From Emydura subglobosa (lineage: Eukaryota > Chordata > Testudines > Chelidae): a DNA stretch of 64,000 nt. The notes beneath the pieces were generated by a model, which saw only the letters and a program-made list of their open reading frames with translations, was not told the origin of the DNA and did no database searches. Positions within the stretch are counted from its first letter, which is position 1. Every line of letters starts with the position of its first letter. Where the stretch lies: NCBI GenBank assembly GCA_007922225.1, contig ML679969.1:2765236-2829235 (forward strand). The letters run 5' to 3'. This document shows, piece by piece, positions 55,398 to 64,000 of this stretch. The translations under genes were made by a program, and so were the position numbers.

Positions 55398-55465
55398 TAG
55401 TGCTGTCTGTACCGGGGGTTAGGTCGGTATAGCTATGTAAGTTCCTAGTGTAGATCAGCCCTCAC
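55398..55465 (+). mobile_element. fragment of the gtctaca-ended DNA-transposon-like family
   Basis: gtgctgtctgtaccgggggt, taggtcggtatagctatgta and gtgtagatcagccct resemble the end of the 17286-17485 element. Confidence 0.4.
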
Positions 55466-55650
55466 TGTGCTTCAGTTCCCCATTTGTGTGGATAATAATC
55501 CTGTTTTTTTCCCACCATTTGTCTGTCTTGCCCATTTAGATTGTAAATTTTGCAAATCTCTTATTACGTGTCTGTACAGCACCTGACACAATGGGCCCCT
55601 GATCTCAGATGGGGCCTCTCACTTCACGTGTAATAAAGATAATAGATAAA
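55466..55650 (+). mobile_element. tRNA-derived SINE, 3' portion
   Basis: gtgcttcagttccccatttg, tgcccatttagattgtaaat, gtacagcacctgacacaatg and a terminal ataaagataatag. Confidence 0.8.
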
Positions 55651-56514
55651 AAGCAGTAGAAATGTATTTTAATCACCAAAGAAAGCAGAAGCGACACTGA
55701 ATACATACAGAGAGCAAATCTGCTGAGTCGGAAGGTGCAAATTTTTGCATAGAGCAGAACCTTTCGGCGCAGAACCACTTATTAAAAAGGTTGGGTTCTG
55801 TTGAGAAGAAGAGCTGAGCATCTGTGTAGTCCTTTTTGAATATTATGAACAGACCTGGCCATTCTGAGATTAATAAATATTTATTCCGCACAGAGGATTC
55901 AGGATGGAAATAAATAGTGGTATTTTCTTCACTTAGAACAGAAATGCTTCTGAAGTGGTATTAAATGGGTGATTTATACCATGGGATGGGTTGTAATTGG
56001 ATTTGTAATAAACAGGTGCTTACATCCTTATCACCTCTGTAATGATGTCATAACAAGAAACTGGGAACTGAAAAATACATAACCTCAGGAATAACAGAGC
56101 CCCAACTGAATGCTCTAAGACTGTAATTCCATCAAAGGGTCCCGGCAACATCCTAAACCTCCAAAGTGAAGCTCAGCTCACCAGAACCTAGGATAGAATT
56201 ACACTCTTAATTTATATGCGGTTTGGAACTTGAATGACTCAGGTGTAGTACTAAGTGGTTAATGACCTTCCTGTCTTCTTCCTGCATTGCTGTCTCCGTC
56301 TTTTGTCCTCTTCATCTCTCCTGTCTCCTCTTCCCATTTTTTCTGTTCTTTTGCTACTATTTCTAGACATTTGTATTTGAATGATAAACTTGTTCTCAGG
56401 CACTGCTGAGGAGTCATCAATACTCCTGTGTTTGTGACATTGCAACTGGCTGCTTGCCACAGGAATTAATGTGATGTGAAGAACCCAACTCTTATGACTT
56501 CACCACACAATATC
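55651..56514. other. noncoding, nothing recognised
   Basis: Short chance frames only. Confidence 0.35.
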
Positions 56515-56568
<54 letters not shown>

Positions 56569-56569
56569 C
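56515..56569. repeat. (CTAT)n tetranucleotide microsatellite
   Basis: About 13 uninterrupted CTAT units. Confidence 0.95.
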
Positions 56570-58317
56570 CGTTTTGGACAAGTCCATCGATCCAGTGAAA
56601 TGTGGCTGTTGACGGCGATCATGGTCACCGATGGCAAAAAGAGACAGGTCAGGAAGGGCCAGAGCCCTGGCTTAAACACAGGTAGCTTTGAGAGTAACTG
56701 TGTGGCAAGAAAAGCTATGGAACAGAGGTAGTCGATGTATATGTTCGAAATCTCTCCCAGGTGGAAGAGAGAGAAAGCTCATCTCCAGCCGTGAGAAGCA
56801 AACCACTTTCAGACCCATATTACACGGAATACTGTAATTACAGAGGAATTAGTTGAGATCCATTAATATAACCAGAAGGCTAACTATATGACTGAAATTA
56901 TTCATATTTAGCCCTTTGGGGGTGTTCTTGACACATATGCTATTAGAAGCCAGGTAAGTTAACGAACGTGCATTTGCACTGTGGTTATTCTTGCTCATGT
57001 AGTGAACTTTCCAATTATACTAATCAGTAGTAGTTACATTTATAACTACATTGTAATTACAGGGTAATTACACTTTGATTACAGAGCCCTTATTATGAAG
57101 TGTGATCCAATTTTCTGTTCTTTTCTTGGACAATAATAAAAAATATCATACGTGCATTTTTACCTATCAATTTCTTTCAAATGCTCCATCACGTAAAACT
57201 TCTTCCTCCCAAAGGATGCCAAGATCATTTGAAAATGTTGCCCCTCCACACACCATTGAAAAGCAGTTACCTTTGGGGGGGGGGACCCCAGCACCTACCT
57301 AACAGCAGTGATGCTACAAAAGAACATAAGCCAAGAAATGAAGAAGAATTGAGCATCCAGTTGAAAACGCAGGGTATGGAATTTCAGGCCTGCAGGATGT
57401 AACTGGAAAATGGAAAACCATGAATAATCCTTTCTGCAGAAAGAACTATGAGCTCTTTAATGACCAGAAGAAGATAGCACCTTGCTTTCACAAGATGTGT
57501 AAGATGCCACCTCCAGGAGCATCCTGCAGCTTAACACCGTGATAGCGCATTGATTCAGTGAAAGATTGCCACCTGTTGAGTCAGTAATACTGGTTTCCGT
57601 ACAAGGCCTCCCGCACCAAGTACCGACTTGTCTCAACCCGTTTTTGCCCCAGAGATCAGGGAAAATCACAGCCAAAAGGCTGAATTCTACACTCAGTGAA
57701 ATCTACAGCAAAACTCCCATCTATGTTCCTGGTGCAGGATCAGGGTCTAAGCCAGTATGGAAAAAAAGATACGTTTCTTTTGTGGTTTGAAATGTAATCT
57801 TCCAAAATTGGGGAGATGTCGTCTGTAATCCCCTCCCCCGGAAATCCAACGCGCGGAGGAGAGAACTCCCCCGTACCAGTGCGTTTCTTTGAGCCACCCA
57901 GTGAGTATGGACAGCAAGGAGGCTGAGGTGAGCACTCGGGTGAGTTAACGAGGGGCTGTGATTATGGAAGTGGAGGAGAACTGCTTTCACTAATGTGATT
58001 AGAAGGGAAAGAAACAAACAGTCCCCTCGGACGCAATGTTAATGCAGTAAATGGTTTAGCAGCCGCTCGGAAGAATTATCTCAGCCCTCGGATACTAATT
58101 ACAAATCGTTCCATTTGGATGGAACAATCATCCTCCATCCCTGAGGAGACGAGGACACAAGAATTGCCTCACGAGAATCAGACCCAAGGTTCGTGTAGTC
58201 TTCTATTCTGCCTCCATCTGCGACTCCTGCAGGATGCTTCAGAAAAGGGGCATGAAACCTTCCCCGGGCACCTCATGGTGCAATGCTGATCCACCAGGTG
58301 ATCTGCTCCCTGAAAGG
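56570..58317. other. noncoding, nothing recognised as gene
   Basis: Contains a cluster of TAATTAC motifs (56820-57110) and a possibly conserved AT-rich block at 58020-58145. No exon recognised. Confidence 0.35.
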
Positions 58318-58520
58318 GAGAATGGCCCAGTGGTCAGGCCCTGACTTGGGGGACTTCTTGTGGGACCTTGATATGACATTACATTTCTCTATGCTTCAGT
58401 TCCTCTTCTGTAAAATCGGGATCACACCACTTCCCTGTCTCACAGTTGTGTTGTGAAGATCAATACCTCAAAGGCTCTGAGAAGCTCAGATTCTACTGTA
58501 ATGGAGGCTAGATAAGTACC
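58318..58520 (+). mobile_element. tRNA-derived SINE, MIR/CORE-like
   Basis: gaatggcccagtggtcaggc, tgcttcagttcctcttctgt, aaaatcgggatcacaccac and tgtgttgtgaagatcaatac follow the SINE order. Confidence 0.65.
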
Positions 58521-59079
58521 TGAAATCCCAGTTAAGGAGCAGCTGACACGTGGTCAAAAAACAGGAGAAGAAAGGGTTGTGAAAATCTAGTCAAAAATGT
58601 TTTTTTCCAATTTTTTTTTGAAACTCAGGACATTTTAATCAACTCTTCTCAGCACTCAGGTGTCACCCCATTATTCCAGAGGGGGAACCCCCAAGTGCCA
58701 TCACAAAAAGGGCGCTGGTGTCCTCTTCTCCAAGCTTCTTGTGACGTGACATTCCAATATAGTCCCCTTTCTCTGAACTTGATGTTCTCCACCAGGACGG
58801 GGGGACGCTTCACCATCTTCAGAACTTCCCACTGAATTCTGGCAGGGTTTTTCTCCATCAAAGCAAGCTTTCCATCGCCCTGCAAAAGGAGATGCCCTCT
58901 TTGGAGCATCCTACTGCCCTCTGGGAAAGGAGTGTCTCAGATTTTCCATTGCATTCTGGGCCAGCCCATAGTGACTTTTCCATTCCAGTCACTGGGAACT
59001 AAAACTTTTTCAAGACCAATTAGTCATTTCCCACAACTAGGATATTGCTTGTTGCTTGAGAACTCATCCCCGGGGCTCA

Positions 59080-59400
59080 TCTGAAAATGACAATTTTTTT
59101 GTGTGAGAAATATTTTTTTTTAAATCTTTATTTTTTTTTTTTTCAAAATCTCCTGGGAATTTTTTCCATCTTTCAAGGAAAAATCCAAACCAAAAACTGA
59201 TTTTGCTTTGTGAAAACTGTTTTTGGTTTTACGAATCAGATTTTGAAAACTAAAAATTGGAAATTTTTAAAAGGAAACTGAATGGGAAAATGAAAATTTT
59301 AATCAAAATGTGCATTTTTTTAACCAAAATGTGTTTCTGATTTTTCAATGAAAAATGGAAAATTACAACCAAAATAGAATTTTTCCATGATTTTCCCCCA
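59080..59400. repeat. AT-rich dispersed repeat
   Basis: Runs such as gaaaatgaaaattttaatc, aaaatgtgcatttttttaac and tttttcaatgaaaaatgg match the style of 1-500. Further pieces lie at 59660-59740 (ttttggtcaaaaagccac). Confidence 0.5.
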
Positions 59401-59740
59401 AAATGATGAGGTTGACTGAAAATCATGAGATTTTCAGAATGCATCATCTGGGAGAGTCTTGTTATTCACCATCTTGTTTTAGATCCTTTAGTGATCGTGT
59501 TTTGAAGGTTTTCTCTGCAGGTGCCATTTCCTTAAAATGGAAGTTGAGAGTCTCTTATGCTCACATGTCTCTGGGAACTGGGAATTTAAGAACACACAAA
59601 ATCATGAGAATTGGCAGCACTGTACGTTAAAGTGACTGACTAGCAAGTTGGCGGGCTACCTTTTCTGTGCAAAATTTCAGTTTTGGTCAAAAAGCCACTT
59701 TTCATCAGAAAAACCTGTTGATGAACAATAATTAACCATT

Positions 59741-60364
59741 TTAAAGACATGTTCTACCCAGCAGTCGAGTTCTTGACCCTCCCTCGGCCCTGAGCAGCCT
59801 GCAGTATCTTAAAGTGCCAGCTTTCTTGGTGGTGGTCAATTTGAGAACCCCAAAACTCATCGTGTCCATGGACTCCCAGACAATCCAGCACTGCTATTGT
59901 CTGATTTCAAATTTAGCCAAGCCCTTCACCAGTGAAATCATTCCAGCTCCAGGCTGTGAATGTCACTTTGACACGGCTGGGCATTCCTCACCCACCAGCC
60001 CGTTGATTTTGGGTCTCGGTCAGAGTGGGTTTTATGGGAGAATTGTATAAAGCAGCTCTACCCTGAAAACTTAGCACCCCTAGAGACTCAGCCCATAAAG
60101 TAAATCACGCCTTCTTGACTTTCATACTCTGCTCTCTCAGCCCCCCGGGAACGGTGTGCTGCACTCCGCATGGCCCATCTCCAAGTGCAGCCAACGCAGC
60201 CTGCTATTTATGCCATCACGTCTCGCCGAGCGCTGACAAAAAGGACAAATTTCCCCATCTGTGAGATGACAGTGATTCCGCCGCAGCTGCCGGCAGCTCA
60301 GGTGATTTAGTGGAGTCGTAAAAGTGGTTAGCAGGTTACATGGCAGCGGGTTACTGGAAACAAT
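59741..60364. other. noncoding, nothing recognised
   Basis: No exon or repeat identified. Confidence 0.35.
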
Positions 60365-60760
60365 GCGGATCGCCAAAGAGCGCTGGCTGGGAGGGGAAGA
60401 GAGGGGGTGGGTGCTGGGCGGGGGGGAAGGTGAAGAGAGAAGAGGAGAGGGGCAGAGAGAAAGAGAGGTGCTGTGAGAGAGATGGGGGAAACGCAGGGGA
60501 GGGGAAGCGAATGGATGGAGGGGAACAGAAGAAGTAGAAAGGGACTGTGAGAGTGGAGAAGAAGGGAAGAGACGGGAGGAGGAGGAGAGGGACTGTGATT
60601 GGGAGGTCAGTAGAGAGGGAGTGGGAGACAAAGGGGTAGATTGTGGGGGCGGTGGGAAGCTGGGAAGTCGGTGAGAGGGATTCAAGAATATCAGAGGGAG
60701 TGAAGGAGGCAGCCAGAGAAGTGGGAGTGAAAAGCACAGCGAGGGAGCTTCTGAACTTGC
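60365..60760. repeat. polypurine (G/A-rich) tract, about 390 bp
   Basis: The + strand is overwhelmingly G and A with scattered pyrimidines (gggaggggaagagaggggg, gaagagagaagaggagagg, gacgggaggaggaggagagg). The motif gggactgtga occurs twice (about 60541 and 60590), hinting at internal duplication. The 219- and 141-codon Ser/Pro/Leu frames on the minus strand are artefacts of this composition. Confidence 0.85.
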
Positions 60761-62579
60761 CCTCAATACTCCACATTCAGTATTGCAAACCCCCAAACTC
60801 AGGAGTCAGCCTCCCCAAATGGTGAGATTTTAAAAATGGATGAAGTTTGGGTTATTTTTCATTGCCATCTGGGGTTGGAGCCTGTAAGGGTTGCATTTTC
60901 AAGCATTTCTCTGCGACCATGAAGGCTAGAAACTTGCCTTTCCTTTCAAATGAAAGCTGAAATGCTCTCCTGATCACCTGCTTCCAGGAGCTGGGGCTTT
61001 AAGAAAAACACCCCAAACTGTGAAGGCTGTGAACACTGCACATTAAAAGGAATAACTGGTGAGTGTGGAGGGCTACCTAGAAGTAAGACACCCACCTCGA
61101 AGTCCTGTTCAAGCAGCCACATACATAAAACCTGGACTGAATTCTTTTTCCTCTGGAGGAGAAGGTGATGGACATCCTGTGTCTGTTTCAAAATCTCTGG
61201 AAGAGGGAGGAATGAAAACCCTTTAATCCCATCCCGCTAGCCAGCTGCCAAAACCTCACCGCCTGTGCCTCCTTAGCGCCTGTCTCCACTTCCACCACCA
61301 CCCTTTCTGCCCCCTTTCTCGCCCACTTTTCCAAGCACATGCACACGCCCTGCAGCCGCCATCCCGGCGTCTCATCACCGAAGGGAAGTGTGTCTGTGGC
61401 ATGGTGAGGGCTGGCTGGCGATTTCCCGATGGAAATGGTTTTCTGTCGGAAGGGCTGATTCGGCGGAATTGAAACGCTCCGGGGGGATGTGTCAGTTCCA
61501 TCGAACCTTTCTGTGGAAATCAGGCAGGTTTCCGGTAGTCATTGGCCTGTATCCCTGCTGGCTCTCTTTCCTACCTGCCTGTCTTTCTTGGCAGCCATCC
61601 TGGTGGGCTAATGCTGACCCAGTGTCCCCCAGCTCCTGGCTCCTCAGTTTTCCCAAAATGGAACATTTCTGGAAATCCCTTCACACGAAAAATTTCACGC
61701 GTGTGACTTTTTGTCCTGATTTGGAATGAAAAAAAAAATATCAAAACCGTGTTTTTTTTCCAGGATGGGGATTTCCATTTTCCAGCCACATCCCCCTCCA
61801 CAGAGATGATGATAACCTACCACTGGTAGCAGGTAATGGAGTTGCTTCTTTAGCTCCGGTGCTGCAGTGAATGGGGTCAGTAGATAGTGGCACAGCTGGT
61901 GGATGGGGGAAGCAGGCAGGGGAAGATGAATTCCCAGAGCAGCTGTGAGGACCCAGAAGAGGGGCCATACTTCTCAGGGGGCAGGCTGTGAATGGAGAGG
62001 TTTCCCCTGAACGCACGTGCTCTGGCTTCCCATGACAAGCGCCTCTGCCCGTGCCAAAGAATAGAGCAAATCACCTGGCTTTGTTAGGGAAATTGGTTAA
62101 CGATCTCTTCAGCAGATGGCAGCTCCTCGCTACAGGGATGTTATCCAACTGTCTCAGTTGCTTGGCATCACACACGCGCCGTGTTCTTGCTCTCTCTCCT
62201 TTCTGATCCCCCGTCAATGTGGCATTCAAGCCTCTTGTGTGACAGAATGCATTGAAAGCCCAGCCGCTCTGAAGAAGGGGCTCTTTTGTTGTATGCGGAT
62301 AAATTGTTCATTCAAGGTGAGAGCTAGTGAGTGGGGAGAGAAAGAGCTGTACGCCTGATCACAAGTGGCTGTATCATGAGCATCGCGCGCTCTGAAAGCA
62401 CCTTTCATGGGCTTTGAATAGCACATAATATCCACAATAAACATAATGCTGGGTTCAGCGGCTCTGCTTTCACCAGAGCCCAGCTAATGACTCCACGCTG
62501 CTTCTCCTGGCTTCGTGCAGAAGAATTCATTTACGCTGAGCTTCCAGACCGCAGCGCGTAGGCCCATCTGTGGTGGCAG
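60761..62579. other. noncoding, nothing recognised
   Basis: Mixed sequence without a credible exon. Confidence 0.35.
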
Positions 62580-62692
62580 AAATGGCCTTATCTTTTTGTT
62601 CCATGTTTGTACAGTGCCTAGCACAGTGGGGTCCTGGACTGTGAGTGGGGCTCCTGACTGCTAGGATAATACAAATAATCAATAATAAGGGT
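62580..62692 (+). mobile_element. tRNA-derived SINE, 3' portion
   Basis: ttgttccatgtttgtacagt, gcctagcacagtggggtcct and a terminal aataatcaataataa. Confidence 0.8.
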
Positions 62693-64000
62693 CTGATTCC
62701 CCACTCCTTCAACTGAGAGTGGGCCCTGAGCTGCTGGAAAGAAGGGAGCAATCAGTACAGGTGCCAGTGCCTATTCTGCCTGGCTGCTGCAGTGAAGGAT
62801 GGAGAGTCTGGGGGTTGCGTCTTCTTCTTTCTGGTCCATGCTGTGCCCACTACTAACTCCCACCCACCACTAGCCAAAGGCAAAATGCACTGCCAGAATT
62901 GGGCAAAGGGCCCTGAAAGTAACAGAGGATCCAGCCTCCTTTCTGTACTATATCGAGGTTGACCCTTTGGCATGCCCATTCTTTTCCACGAGGACTGTTT
63001 GAGATGATGCCATGGTTTAAACACCATTGGGAACTGCTTTGAGGTTTTGTTTTTCACTCTTCAAGGCTGGCCTGGCAGTACCATGCTGGCAGAAGAGGTG
63101 GTTGCCATGGGCAGTAAAATGTAGGGGGATTGAGGCAGGGCAGGGCGGATGTTGCTAGTTTGCCTTGGGCCCCAGAACCCCCCCGGAGCTGACCCTTTCT
63201 GAAGTTTGAATTCATCCGCTGCTTTAGCTTTGCATTCCTGTCTGTCCGTCTGGTTTGGTTTTCTTGCACATTCGTGCGTCACTATTGGGACTGGTTCCTC
63301 CACAACTGCTGAGCCAGCAGGACAAACTCAAGAGCTCTGGAGAAATCACTGGCCCATATCTGAGCTTCATTATGCCTGTGTAAACCAGGAGACATTCTAC
63401 TGAAGCTAACAGAGTAAAAACTAGTGCATGTCAGATCAGAATTGAGCTTCTCTGAGTCGGCAATTTCACAAAGTTTTTTTCACAAAGAGGCAGTTGTTTG
63501 CTTTGCATGTCCAGCTTCACGCGGTTTTTCTTGTGCACAAGAGGCAGGTATCACTTTTTTTCTCCAATGAACACAGAGAGTTTCACTCAGAACTGAGGGC
63601 CACACACACACGGCTGATTTTTCCTATTCCAATGAAAAACTGTGAAACGTCGCACAATTGTTCGGTTTTCACTGTGAAAGCACGGAGGTGACAATAATAG
63701 TGGCTCAGAGCTGTTGGGTTGTGACAGTGTGAATGCAGTGCAATTGCAGAGTCTCGCTGAAACATACACACACACAGTGCAGTCCTTAATCACAGGAGAC
63801 AGTGACTTTAAAAATGGCCTTAAAACTAATCCATTTATGAGAGCATCTCCTTCCCAGTCTTGGCAGGTTTGATAGTATCCTGGTGGTTAGTGCATCATGC
63901 TCTTCCTTCTCCCTGTATGTCAGTCATCAATCTCTCCCTCTTTCAAATCTCAGTCTTTGCACTCTTCTCTTTCAAGAGGCCGATCAGTGTAATCCCTCCA
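62693..64000. other. noncoding, nothing recognised
   Basis: Short chance frames only, with small CA runs at about 63601-63610 and 63766-63777. Confidence 0.35.

Noticed and set aside
56515..56569. Regular short repeats that could suggest a CRISPR-like array
   Set aside because: It is a perfect 4-bp microsatellite with no spacers, in vertebrate DNA.
60137..60796. 219-codon minus-strand frame rich in Ser, Pro and Leu, plus an overlapping 141-codon frame
   Set aside because: It is translation of the polypurine/polypyrimidine tract, in more than one frame at once, which marks composition rather than coding.

Overview
This is vertebrate nuclear DNA, most likely from a turtle (a crocodilian is the main alternative). 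The basis is the dispersed repeats: several 3'-terminal CR1 LINE fragments (LINE-1 was not noticed), plus at least fifteen copies of a tRNA-derived SINE whose tail reads 'tacagcgcctagcacaatgg' or a decayed version of it, a sequence I associate from memory with turtle genomes. Birds are unlikely because SINEs are so abundant, and mammals because CR1 is the LINE family present. The species call is an inference from repeats, not from a database match.

Only one protein-coding gene can be supported: an intact cytoplasmic-type actin on the + strand. Its coding exons are 26609-26974 and 27660-28424, separated by a 685-bp GT-AG intron exactly after codon 122. The product is 376 residues, begins Met-Ala-Glu-Glu-Glu, ends Lys-Cys-Phe, and differs from the usual vertebrate cytoplasmic sequence at about 20 positions, mostly in the second exon. 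A 3' splice acceptor ten bases before the ATG implies an untranslated leader exon upstream. Two candidate TATA-driven leaders with good splice donors were found, one about 2 kb upstream (TATA at 24554) and one about 24 kb upstream (TATA at 2243).

Layout: 1-500, AT-rich dispersed repeat; 500-2200, single-copy-looking DNA and one SINE; 2217-2320, distal promoter-like element; 2.3-24.5 kb, noncoding DNA with few recognisable repeats (two CR1 copies, one of them split by a 1.07-kb insert, and fragments of DNA-transposon-like families); 24.5-29.1 kb, the actin locus; 29.1-33 kb, noncoding; 33-64 kb, noncoding DNA dense in SINE and CR1 copies, (TG)n tracts, a CTAT microsatellite and a roughly 390-bp polypurine tract. 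No second protein gene, tRNA, rRNA or CRISPR array could be supported. Most long open frames in the window fall in repeats, simple-sequence tracts or non-conserved DNA.

The biologically interesting item is the actin gene: its exon structure (one coding intron, where standard vertebrate beta/gamma actins have four) and its substitutions set it apart from ACTB and ACTG1. The Met-Ala start recalls the chicken 'type 5' cytoplasmic actin described in the literature, which has no coding introns.
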